Source: an uncultured beta proteobacterium
GTDB lineage: Bacteria; Pseudomonadota; Gammaproteobacteria; Burkholderiales; Burkholderiaceae_B
Length of the DNA stretch: 9,832 bases
Assembly (NCBI GenBank): GCA_903929925.1
Contig: CAIYWO010000016.1
Location: 1 to 9,832, forward strand
Direction of reading: 5' to 3'
Part shown: positions 1 through 6,603 of the stretch, one piece after another
How positions within the stretch are numbered: position 1 is the stretch's first letter
Layout of the letters: each line of letters starts with the position of its first letter
The notes under the pieces: model-generated
Told to the model about the DNA's origin: nothing
Databases searched by the model: none
What the model saw: the letters and a program-made list of their open reading frames with translations, nothing else
Translations under genes and position numbers: made by a program

Positions 1-60
1 GCTGCATAACGGACACTCCCCGCACAAACAACGCCGAAATAGCTCCCGAATAGAGTACAT
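1..60 (-). CDS. ComF/GntX-family protein, N-terminal fragment (runs off the left edge)
   Basis: Only the first 20 codons lie in the window, read on the minus strand from an ATG at 60. The peptide contains a cysteine cluster, C-L-C-G-E-C-P-L-C-S, like the zinc-ribbon at the N-terminus of ComF/GntX-type phosphoribosyltransferase-fold proteins. In competent bacteria ComF acts in DNA uptake; in E. coli the relative GntX is associated with gluconate or DNA utilisation. The start is supported by a GGAGG ribosome site seven bases upstream; a second in-frame ATG lies seven codons earlier (79–81) and would place that motif inside the gene. The gene is divergent from the BioC-like methyltransferase, an arrangement I recall from other betaproteobacteria. 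The family call rests on 20 residues and context, so it is provisional. Confidence 0.55.
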   Translation of the reverse strand, partial: MYSIRELFRRCLCGECPLCS

Positions 61-67
61 TTTGATA

Positions 68-72
68 CCTCC
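68..72 (-). promoter_or_regulatory. Shine-Dalgarno site of the ComF-like gene
   Basis: The minus strand reads GGAGG here, seven bases before the ATG at 60. It favours that start over the in-frame ATG at 79–81. The 54-base gap between this gene and the divergent methyltransferase shows no convincing -35/-10 pair on either strand. Confidence 0.6.
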
Positions 73-114
73 AGCAACCATTGTCCGAGTGCACTGACAG
101 CTTGTGTACAAACT

Positions 115-1047
115 ATGACTTCGCCGTCCACGCCTAACCGCTTACCGATTGATCCAAAACACGTTGCCTTGCAATTTGCACGGCGAGGTGATCTTGCGGA
201 CGCGCAGTTTTTGTATGCAGAGATCGCACAGAGAATGGATCAACGGCTAAAACTGATCCGCCTACAACCCACTGACATTCTGGATGCTGGCTGTGGTGCA
301 GGACAACAGTTGGGTCTACTACATGTCCGTTACCCGTCGGCATGCTATCAAGGACTAGATCACTGCGGTGCCTTACTCGCAAAAGCGCAACAGCGCGCGC
401 GCAAGCTTTGGCCAAGGCGTATGCCGAACTGGCTATGCAAACTGCTGGGGCGTAAAGCACCTGCTCAATGGATACATGCTGATCTCGCTCAGACCACACT
501 CCCTCCAGAATCACTCGACCTCGTGTGGTCCAACCTGAGCTTGCACTGGCATCCAGCACCTCATGATGTGCTCCAGGAGTGGGGCAGAGTATTACGGCCA
601 AACGGTCTGGTGTTCTTTTCCTGCTTTGGTCCCGCAACACTAAAGGAGTTGCGCTCAGCACTGCATGACGCGAAGTTGCATACGCGCACACCCGACTTTG
701 TCGACATGCATGACTTCGGAGATTTACTGGTCGAAAAGGGCTTTTCAGATCCAGTCATGGACCAAGAAGTGTTGACGCTGACCTACGAGACCCCAGAAAA
801 ACTACTCGCAGATGTTCGTGTGCTCGGTGGTAACGCAGCAATCGGACGCCATGCAGGCCTGGTGGGTCGAGGCTGGCGGAGCCGCCTTCTACAGGCCCTC
901 GAAGCGCAACGCCAACCGGACGGACGCCTTCACTTAACGATCGAGGTGGCGTATGGCCATGCTTGGCGTAGCGCCCTGCGCCGCACGCCCAACGGTGAAA
1001 CGCGGATCAGCGTGAGCGCGATCGGCCGCAAATCAGCCAAAGAATGA
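115..1047 (+). CDS. BioC-like SAM-dependent methyltransferase
   Basis: A 310-residue class I SAM methyltransferase. The glycine-rich SAM loop ILDAGCGAGQ is at residues 55–64, a motif II acid at D82 (GLDH), and the BioC-like block SNLSLHW at 139–145 followed by a hydrophobic strand near 156–172 (GRVLRPNGLVFFS). The order resembles E. coli BioC, which methylates malonyl-ACP to begin pimelate synthesis for biotin; the SNL(A/S)(V/L)xW signature is typical. It is longer than E. coli BioC because of a basic insert at about 92–118. No biotin gene is nearby, so the substrate is inferred only. This is the first ATG after an in-frame stop at 40–42, with no GTG or TTG between; no clear ribosome site precedes it. 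The last 15 bases overlap the converging exporter gene. Other small-molecule or carrier-protein methylation cannot be excluded. Confidence 0.8.
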   Translation: MTSPSTPNRLPIDPKHVALQFARRGDLADAQFLYAEIAQRMDQRLKLIRLQPTDILDAGCGAGQQLGLLHVRYPSACYQGLDHCGALLAKAQQRARKLWPRRMPNWLCKLLGRKAPAQWIHADLAQTTLPPESLDLVWSNLSLHWHPAPHDVLQEWGRVLRPNGLVFFSCFGPATLKELRSALHDAKLHTRTPDFVDMHDFGDLLVEKGFSDPVMDQEVLTLTYETPEKLLADVRVLGGNAAIGRHAGLVGRGWRSRLLQALEAQRQPDGRLHLTIEVAYGHAWRSALRRTPNGETRISVSAIGRKSAKE

Positions 1048-1851
1048 CTGATAGGCCTTGACCGCCATATAAGTTGTTAGGCCGAACAGTAAGAACGCAA
1101 AAATGCGCTTAAGTGTCTTCACTGGCAGCTTATGCGCAGCTTTCGCACCAACCGGCGCCAATAAGACACTGACGGAGCCCAACACCAAGAGAGCCGGCCA
1201 GTAGATATAGCCAATCATCTCTGGCGGCAAGCCCTCTTTGCCCCAACCGGACCAAACGTATCCGATGGTATTTGCCAGTGCGATGGGGAAACCAAGCGCT
1301 GCAGAAGTGCCAACAGCCTGATGCAGCGGTACGTTACACCAAAGCATAAACGGCACAGAGATGAAGCCGCCACCAGCCCCCACCAGACCCGAAACGAATC
1401 CGATCGTACCGCCGGCTGCTACTGCGCCGCCTTTCCCCGGCATTTGCCGCGCAGATTTGGGTTTTTTATCCAACAACATCTGTAGGGCTGAATAACCCAC
1501 AAAGATTGCAAAAAACAAAGCCAGCCAACCCGTCTTAAGTGCGGCGAAAATCGCACCGCCAGAAATCAGGCCACCAATGAGGATGCCAGGGGTTAAAGCC
1601 AAGACCAGATCCCAGCGGACGGCACCTTTACTGTTGTGCGCACGCACGCTCGAGACAGAGGTGAACAAAATTGAAGCCATCGAGGTGGCGATTGCGGTAT
1701 GCACAATAAGCTCAGGGGAAAGCTTTTGCCATGTCAGCAACAACGTTAAAAATGGAACCAGCAACATTCCGCCACCGATTCCCAGCAATCCGGCAGCAAA
1801 GCCCGTGACACAGCCTAGAATGACAAGTGCGACAATAAATAGTGGGTCCAT
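1033..1851 (-). CDS. TauE/SafE (TSUP) family membrane exporter
   Basis: A 272-residue, very hydrophobic inner-membrane protein, the usual length for the TauE/SafE family. It shows the internal duplication of that family: GLLGIGGG at 21–28 followed by a VPF motif, and GLVGAGGG at 155–162 followed again by SVPF. About eight membrane segments can be drawn, with a charged cytoplasmic-type loop near 127–142. The family moves anions of sulfur metabolism (sulfite, sulfoacetate, taurine-derived sulfonates) across the membrane; the substrate here is unknown. It is divergent from xdhC across a 107-base gap with a shared palindrome, which could mean joint control. The ribosome site is weak (GAGAG about eight bases upstream). 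No sulfur-oxidation genes lie in the window. Confidence 0.88.
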   Translation of the reverse strand: MDPLFIVALVILGCVTGFAAGLLGIGGGMLLVPFLTLLLTWQKLSPELIVHTAIATSMASILFTSVSSVRAHNSKGAVRWDLVLALTPGILIGGLISGGAIFAALKTGWLALFFAIFVGYSALQMLLDKKPKSARQMPGKGGAVAAGGTIGFVSGLVGAGGGFISVPFMLWCNVPLHQAVGTSAALGFPIALANTIGYVWSGWGKEGLPPEMIGYIYWPALLVLGSVSVLLAPVGAKAAHKLPVKTLKRIFAFLLFGLTTYMAVKAYQSFFG

Positions 1852-1867
1852 GGCGTTGCTCTCTGTC

Positions 1868-1896
1868 TCGACGCTATAAAAGTGGCTCAGTATACT
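1868..1896 (+). promoter_or_regulatory. Putative sigma-70 promoter of the xdhC-like gene
   Basis: A -35-like TCGACG (1868–1873, four of six consensus bases) lies 17 bases before a -10-like TATACT (1891–1896, five of six). Transcription would begin near 1903, giving a leader of about 56 bases. The -10 sits inside the palindrome TCAGTATACTGA (1887–1898), so the same hexamer also reads TATACT on the minus strand and could serve the exporter gene, although no good -35 is seen in that direction. Confidence 0.45.
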
Positions 1897-1907
1897 GATA
1901 GGATCTC

Positions 1908-1931
1908 TATTGTGCCGGCGCTTATTGTGCC
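1908..1931. repeat. Two 9-bp direct repeats in the divergent intergenic region
   Basis: TATTGTGCC occurs at 1908–1916 and again at 1923–1931, 15 bases start to start. The copies fall just downstream of the predicted xdhC transcription start and upstream of its ATG. They could be paired sites for a regulator or a chance duplication; nothing in the sequence decides between these. Confidence 0.5.
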
Positions 1932-1958
1932 AGTCCCCTCTCCTAACGAATACTCAGC

Positions 1959-2945
1959 ATGAACTCTCTTGATACCGAAGTCTTGCAAGCTGCCTTCGAC
2001 TGGCTCCGCGAAGGACACACTGTGCACCTTGCGACCGTTGTGCAGACGTGGGGCTCCGCTCCTCGGCAGGCGGGCGCTATGTTGGCGGTTCGCAAAGACG
2101 GGCGCGTCGTAGGTTCCGTGTCTGGGGGGTGTATTGAAGATGACCTGATCGCGCGAGCCCAAGCGGGACAACTGCCATCTAAGCCTGAGTGGGCACGCTA
2201 CGGGGTGTCGCAAGAGGAAGCCGCGCGCTTTGGTCTGCCTTGCGGGGGCACCTTGCGGCTCGTGATCGAGCCGCTCAACCTGGGCGACTGGATCGATCGT
2301 GTGATCGAGGTCACACAAACGCAGCAACTCATCGGGCGCTGGCTGGACCTCACAACCGGCGTATCGACTCTGACCGATGCACGCCCTGGTCAACTAACTG
2401 AAGTTAAAGACGATGGCTGTCACTTTGTATACGGCCCACATTGGCGCCTGTTGATTATTGGTGCCAACCAGACAGCCCAAGCGCTTGCTCAAATCGCAAC
2501 CATGCTGGAGTTTCAGGTGATTGTGTGTGATCCACGTGAGGAATTCACCGCTGACTGGAACATGCCCGGGGTATCGCTGCAGCCCGGAATGCCGGATGAC
2601 GCCGTACTAGAAATACAAACGGATGCGCGCACCGCGATCGTGGCCATTACCCACGATCCAAAACTCGACGATATGGCGCTACTTGAAGCGCTTAAGTCCA
2701 AAGCATTTTATGTGGGTGCGCTCGGCTCTTCTCGCAACCAGGCCAAACGCCGTCAACGCTTACTAGAATTTGATTTAACTGAGCAAGACATCTCTCGCCT
2801 GCATGGTCCTGTCGGTTTGCAGATCGGTAGTCGCACACCCGCGGAAATCGCCGTTGCAGTGGGAGCTCACCTGATTCAGGTGAGGCGTGCGCTCGAAGAC
2901 GAGCGTGTTGCGGGCTTGAGCCATCCGCCTAAACAAGCGGGCTAA
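1959..2945 (+). CDS. XdhC/CoxI family protein (molybdenum hydroxylase maturation factor)
   Basis: A 328-residue two-domain protein. The N-terminal XdhC/CoxI domain carries GSAPRQAGAM at 32–41, SGGCIE at 55–60 and GLPCGG at 92–97. The C-terminal Rossmann-like XdhC_C domain begins at 163–177 (LLIIGANQTAQALA) and continues with THDPKLDD at 231–238, YVGALGSSRN at 251–260 and IGSRTPAEIAVA at 289–300. In characterised members such as Rhodobacter XdhC, the protein binds molybdenum cofactor and helps sulfurate and insert it into xanthine dehydrogenase-type enzymes. The Rossmann loop reads GAN rather than the usual GxG. No hydroxylase gene is adjacent, so its client is unknown. No clear ribosome site precedes the ATG. 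A 19-bp inverted repeat lies inside the 3' end. Confidence 0.88.
   Translation: MNSLDTEVLQAAFDWLREGHTVHLATVVQTWGSAPRQAGAMLAVRKDGRVVGSVSGGCIEDDLIARAQAGQLPSKPEWARYGVSQEEAARFGLPCGGTLRLVIEPLNLGDWIDRVIEVTQTQQLIGRWLDLTTGVSTLTDARPGQLTEVKDDGCHFVYGPHWRLLIIGANQTAQALAQIATMLEFQVIVCDPREEFTADWNMPGVSLQPGMPDDAVLEIQTDARTAIVAITHDPKLDDMALLEALKSKAFYVGALGSSRNQAKRRQRLLEFDLTEQDISRLHGPVGLQIGSRTPAEIAVAVGAHLIQVRRALEDERVAGLSHPPKQAG
2866..2884. repeat. 19-bp perfect inverted repeat inside the xdhC 3' end
   Basis: CTCACCTGA and its exact complement TCAGGTGAG flank a single T. As RNA it would form an eight-pair stem with a three-base loop about 60 bases before the stop codon. It is coding sequence for residues in the AHLIQVRR region, so it may be incidental. 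Confidence 0.6.
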
Positions 2946-2953
2946 AGAAGCAG

Positions 2954-2983
2954 GCGGCAGCCAAGCGAGGGCTCAACTGCCGC
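2954..2983 (-). terminator. Possible hairpin terminator between convergent xdhC and ntrX
   Basis: GCGGCAG (2954–2960) pairs with CTGCCGC (2977–2983) across a 16-base loop. Read on the minus strand it spans the end of ntrX and is followed by a mildly T-rich CTGCTTCTTTA. On the plus strand no T tract follows. The loop is long and the tail is poor, so intrinsic termination is uncertain. Confidence 0.3.
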
Positions 2984-3674
2984 GCTTACGTGACTCGATA
3001 CCTAACTGTTTAAGCTTGCGGTAAAGGTGGGTTCGCTCGAGCCCCGTCTTGTCAGACACGCGCGTCATACTGTGATTCTCGCGGGCCAGGTGATACTCAA
3101 AATACACCCGCTCAAAAGCGTCCCGGGCCTCTCGCAAGGGCAACTCAAGAGAAATGTCGCCCAGCAAACTTGGATCGGTCGGAACTGCGGCGACCTCGCT
3201 TGCCACCGGAGCAACCATCTCTGCTGGCTCTTGGGCCGCGACCACAGGTGCAGTCGCTGGTGCAACAGCAGGCACGAATGCGCCACTTGCTGACTTCACG
3301 ACAGGCAAGCGCCCCCGTGCGAGACCTGTAGATATGGTCTTGAGTAAGCGTTGCAATGTAATGGGCTTTTCTAGAAAATCAATCGCACCGATGCGCGTGG
3401 CTTCGACCGCGGTGTCAATCGTCGCGTGTCCACTCATCATGATGACTGGCATATCGAGCAGACCTTGCGAGCCCCACTCCTTGAGGAGTGTCACACCGTC
3501 TGTGTCCGGCATCCAGATATCTAGCAACACCAGGTCAGGTCGCATGCGCAAGCGTGCCGCCCGTGCTTGCGCAGCGTTCTCGGCAAGCTCAATCGTATGC
3601 CCCTCGTCGTAGAGGATTTCGGAAAGCAACTCGCGAATTCCGACTTCATCGTCGACAACTAAAATTCTTGCCAT
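2973..3674 (-). CDS. ntrX: NtrX-like response regulator without an AAA+ domain (receiver + Fis-type HTH)
   Basis: A 233-residue response regulator. The receiver domain (about 1–120) has the acidic pair D8/D9, the phosphoacceptor D52 in LLDIWMPD, the switch residue S81 and K103 in FLEKP. A linker rich in alanine, valine and proline (about 122–168) leads to a C-terminal Fis-type helix-turn-helix (about 180–226, ending RTHLYRKLKQLGI). Classical NtrX has a sigma-54-interacting ATPase with a GAFTGA loop in the middle; that whole domain is absent, so this protein should bind DNA but not drive sigma-54 open-complex formation. Short forms like this are known in Burkholderiales. It lies 41 bases after ntrY, which presumably phosphorylates D52. 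The ribosome site AGGTGA (3685–3690 on the minus strand) supports the start. Confidence 0.88.
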   Translation of the reverse strand: MARILVVDDEVGIRELLSEILYDEGHTIELAENAAQARAARLRMRPDLVLLDIWMPDTDGVTLLKEWGSQGLLDMPVIMMSGHATIDTAVEATRIGAIDFLEKPITLQRLLKTISTGLARGRLPVVKSASGAFVPAVAPATAPVVAAQEPAEMVAPVASEVAAVPTDPSLLGDISLELPLREARDAFERVYFEYHLARENHSMTRVSDKTGLERTHLYRKLKQLGIESRKRGS

Positions 3675-3715
3675 ATATTTGATATCACCTATTGCACATG
3701 CGCATTATCGTCATC

Positions 3716-5995
3716 TTACGACTTTCCGTCCACCGCGGAGGCGATCTGGGTGAATAAAATTGAAACCCGCGCCCCACCTTCCTTGCGATTTGAAATATCA
3801 ATACGCCCTTGATGCTCATCGATAATCTTACGCACAATCGCCAAACCCAAACCGGTACCTTGCGCTTTTGTCGTAATGTAGGGCTCGAAAGCACGCTGTA
3901 AGATTTGTGCGCTAAACCCGGGGCCATTGTCAGACACGGTGAATCGAATGCCAGACTGCCCCAGTCCTTCGCTAGGCACTGACTCAACCCGCTGGGTTGT
4001 CACCTCGATGACGCCCGACTCCGGCTGATCCACCAACGCGTCGCGCGCATTCGCTAACAAATTATGCACAACCTGACGCAATTGCGTAGGATCGCCGACC
4101 ACCCAGGGTAACTCAGGCTCAAGCGAAACGTTCAGATGCCAGGCATGATGCGCGTCGCGCACCATGCCTTCTAACGGATCCCACCCATACAACCCCAAGA
4201 CCTCATCTACAAGCGCGTTGAAGTCCAAACGCACCATGACCACGGCGGGCTTGCGTGCGTACTCTTTAAAGTCATCAACCATGTGCTTGAGCGAACCCAC
4301 TTGGTTAACAATCGTATTCGTAGCACGCTCCAGCAACTGCGCATCGGCTGGCTCCAGCTTGTGGGCGAGCTTCATTGCCAGTCGCTCAGCCGACAACTGT
4401 ATCGGTGTCAACGGATTCTTAATTTCATGCGCGAGGCGACGCGCGACTTCAGCCCAGGCAACGCTGCGACTAGCGGAAATGACTTCACTAATGTCATCAA
4501 AAACAACCATGTAACCGTTATTACTGCCGTCCACCCTTAACTGAGTGCCACGGGCCAGCAGCGTCAATGTATAGGATTCGGTGGCAACCCGGGCATCCTC
4601 CAGGGTGATTTCAAACTGCTCCTGCCAGTGCGATCGCTCCGACCCCACCGCAGAGTGTTCTGCAAACGCTTGTCTAATTCTCCGTGCAAAGTCGAGCATG
4701 CCATCCACTGTTTCAAGCGGTCGTCCCGGCACCGAGCGCAGATCAACCTTAAGAATCATCTCCGCGCCGTGGTTAAAGGTCGTCAACCGGAACTGCTCGT
4801 CAAACACCAGCACGCCCGCAGACAGATTAGAGAGCACGCTCTCGAGGTAGACGTTTGAACGCTCAAGCTGCGTTCGGTTAGTTTCCACCATGCGACGCGC
4901 CTCGCCTAACTGTCGCGTCATGGCGTTAAAAGAACGCGTTAACTGCCCCACCTCGTCTTTAGAGGGAGGTTCTGGCAGCGGACGAAAGTCTCCGACGCTG
5001 ACCGCTTGGGTCCCGGCTGCGAGAGCAAGCAGTGGACTCACGAGCTTTTTAGACAGATACAGCGCGATCGTGATCGCAGCAAACACGGCCAGCAGCAAGG
5101 CCAGCGTTAATGTGACGCCAAAAAGATTGCGCAGACTCTGGCGCGATAGCGCGAGTTCTTGATAATCACGATTCCCTTTTTGTACCTCACTCGCGTTGCG
5201 TGCAATGATCTCCGAAACCGGCTGCACTAATTGCAACCATCGTGTTTCGCCAGCTACACCGAGTGCCGCATCCACACGCTCAGGTGAGGCCAGCGGCACA
5301 ATCACGCGTAGCTGCAAGCCCGTTTGCGTCAGTGCGGCCCCCAGATCATCGCTGTCAGCAGCAGAGTAACCACGCGACACGCGTAACTGATTCATGACGC
5401 TCTGGGGCGGCAAGGTGGGCGTCAACGATCCGAGCTTATCGGTAGAGAAGGCGATCAAACGACCCGCGCCGCTAAACACCAAGGCGTCAATTGCGGTGTT
5501 AGTTTCACGCAGGCGGGTAAGCGTCGACGCTATATCTGGATCTGGTGTGTTGTTTAGCGCAGGGGCCATGACGCGAGCGCGCGCCTCGAGCTCTGCGAGC
5601 TGTGAGCTTAGCGCCGAGCGCGCCAAGGCTAGGCCTGACTCAAGCGCTGTATCTACTCGCACATTGAACCAGGACTCAATGGAGCGCGACATAAATTGAA
5701 TCGATACGCCATAGATCAGAGCGCCGGGCAAAACACCGATCAACGCAAACGCCAGCGCGAAACGCGCGGTCAGACGTGCGCCAAACTGTCCTCTTCGCAG
5801 CTGGACGATTAGACGGATCGTCAGTGCGACGACCCAGATGAATAATGCCAACGCCAAGGCGCCGTTTAACCAGAGCAATAAGTCTTGATATCGCGCAACG
5901 AGCGACGCATTCCCTGTTGACCACGCCAGCAGCGCGAATAACCCTAGCGCGCTAAAGATACCAACAACGAGCGCGATGCGCAGAAACGTATTCAT
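3716..5995 (-). CDS. ntrY: NtrY-like membrane sensor histidine kinase
   Basis: A 759-residue sensor kinase. Three membrane segments lie near the N-terminus (about 5–25, 40–64 and 77–102). A non-membrane, presumably periplasmic, sensor stretch runs to about 288, a fourth segment spans 290–314, HAMP is at about 312–366 and PAS at about 380–500. The kinase core has the H-box with H523 in LAHEIKNPLTP, the N-box NLLANARDAL with N649, the G1 box DNGPGF at 689–694 and the G2 box GTGLGLAIV at 713–721. All catalytic motifs are intact. It would autophosphorylate H523 and pass phosphate to the adjacent NtrX-like regulator. NtrYX systems are tied to nitrogen metabolism and to redox or low-oxygen respiration, depending on species; the signal here cannot be read. 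The ATG overlaps the DUF4390 stop as ATGA, suggesting translational coupling. Confidence 0.93.
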   Translation of the reverse strand: MNTFLRIALVVGIFSALGLFALLAWSTGNASLVARYQDLLLWLNGALALALFIWVVALTIRLIVQLRRGQFGARLTARFALAFALIGVLPGALIYGVSIQFMSRSIESWFNVRVDTALESGLALARSALSSQLAELEARARVMAPALNNTPDPDIASTLTRLRETNTAIDALVFSGAGRLIAFSTDKLGSLTPTLPPQSVMNQLRVSRGYSAADSDDLGAALTQTGLQLRVIVPLASPERVDAALGVAGETRWLQLVQPVSEIIARNASEVQKGNRDYQELALSRQSLRNLFGVTLTLALLLAVFAAITIALYLSKKLVSPLLALAAGTQAVSVGDFRPLPEPPSKDEVGQLTRSFNAMTRQLGEARRMVETNRTQLERSNVYLESVLSNLSAGVLVFDEQFRLTTFNHGAEMILKVDLRSVPGRPLETVDGMLDFARRIRQAFAEHSAVGSERSHWQEQFEITLEDARVATESYTLTLLARGTQLRVDGSNNGYMVVFDDISEVISASRSVAWAEVARRLAHEIKNPLTPIQLSAERLAMKLAHKLEPADAQLLERATNTIVNQVGSLKHMVDDFKEYARKPAVVMVRLDFNALVDEVLGLYGWDPLEGMVRDAHHAWHLNVSLEPELPWVVGDPTQLRQVVHNLLANARDALVDQPESGVIEVTTQRVESVPSEGLGQSGIRFTVSDNGPGFSAQILQRAFEPYITTKAQGTGLGLAIVRKIIDEHQGRIDISNRKEGGARVSILFTQIASAVDGKS

Positions 5996-6591
5996 TTCGC
6001 GGGCCCTGCCGGTCTGATTGAAAAATCAAACGTTGCCCAGGGGCTTGCCATTGACCAGGCGCCCCGGTTGCGTGCGTCAAGCTGCAGCGGACGCGCCATC
6101 TGGCTGGTGTCTAACCGCACGCGTACCCTTCCCTCGTATTTGACGTCGGGCTCAAAGCGGTCCACCGGAGCAATCGGCCAGCCTCGCACTTGCTTAATGA
6201 CCTGGAGCGCGTCTTCTTTGGTAGCGGCTGGCAGGAACAGATCCCCTGTCGCCACGCGCCATTGCTGCGTCAAGTTGTTATAGATTAGTCGCCGGCTCAG
6301 TGTGGCCTGTACCAGCACTTTGTCAAACCACCACCACCGCGGAGCGCTAATTTGTACGTCATAGGTAAAGTAGAGCGGCACACCATGCTCTGCTGCTTCG
6401 AGCACACTGCGACTCAAATCCAGTGCCACATCTAAATCCATCGTAAGCTGACCGTCCTGGGGCAAAGGCTCGATCGTTAAGATACGGGCCTCAGAGGCCC
6501 GTGCCATATTCATGCCGACGCAGGCAACGCACAAGAGACATACCGCCATCAGGCGCCAGCTCAAGATCCAAGGTAGTGTGCGTGCCATCAT
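5992..6591 (-). CDS. DUF4390 family exported protein
   Basis: A 199-residue protein. A basic start and hydrophobic core (about 3–28) end in an A-R-A motif at 30–32, giving a likely Sec signal peptide cleaved before S33. The mature part of about 167 residues has an aromatic cluster (PRWWWFDKVLV, about 84–94) and alternating polar/hydrophobic strands that look beta-rich. It matches the DUF4390 family as I remember it; members are uncharacterised and commonly sit directly before ntrY in betaproteobacteria. The gene starts 12 bases after the rsmB stop, and its last four bases are the ATGA shared with ntrY. The setting suggests a periplasmic or envelope partner of the kinase, which is inference only. 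A second ATG immediately follows the first. A 19-bp palindrome covers the cleavage-site codons. Confidence 0.85.
   Translation of the reverse strand: MMARTLPWILSWRLMAVCLLCVACVGMNMARASEARILTIEPLPQDGQLTMDLDVALDLSRSVLEAAEHGVPLYFTYDVQISAPRWWWFDKVLVQATLSRRLIYNNLTQQWRVATGDLFLPAATKEDALQVIKQVRGWPIAPVDRFEPDVKYEGRVRVRLDTSQMARPLQLDARNRGAWSMASPWATFDFSIRPAGPAK
6484..6502. repeat. 19-bp perfect inverted repeat at the DUF4390 signal-peptide junction
   Basis: ACGGGCCTC and its exact complement GAGGCCCGT flank a single A. In the minus-strand mRNA this gives an eight-pair GC-rich stem with a three-base loop over codons 30–36, which include the predicted signal peptidase cleavage site between residues 32 and 33. 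Confidence 0.6.
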
Positions 6592-6603
6592 TTCATTTTG
6601 CGT

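Noticed and set aside
134..691. Minus-strand open frame of 185 codons
   Set aside because: It lies wholly opposite the methyltransferase, shows no family motif, and the plus-strand frame has clear SAM-binding motifs.
1887..2393. Minus-strand open frame of 168 codons
   Set aside because: It is antisense to the XdhC N-terminal domain, has no recognisable domain, and its sequence is the kind of low-quality arginine/histidine-rich mix expected of shadow frames.
3475..3490. Small hairpin CACTCC-TTGA-GGAGTG
   Set aside because: It lies in the receiver-domain coding sequence of ntrX with six-pair arms, which is common by chance at this size.
3154..3612. Plus-strand open frame of 152 codons rich in Ala, Ser and Thr
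   Set aside because: It is antisense to ntrX and its composition mirrors the Ala/Pro linker of that gene; there is no ribosome site or motif.
3685..3714. Nine-codon minus-strand frame between ntrY and ntrX
   Set aside because: It ends on the ntrX ribosome site, but lacks its own ribosome site and has no attenuator-like structure or codon bias.
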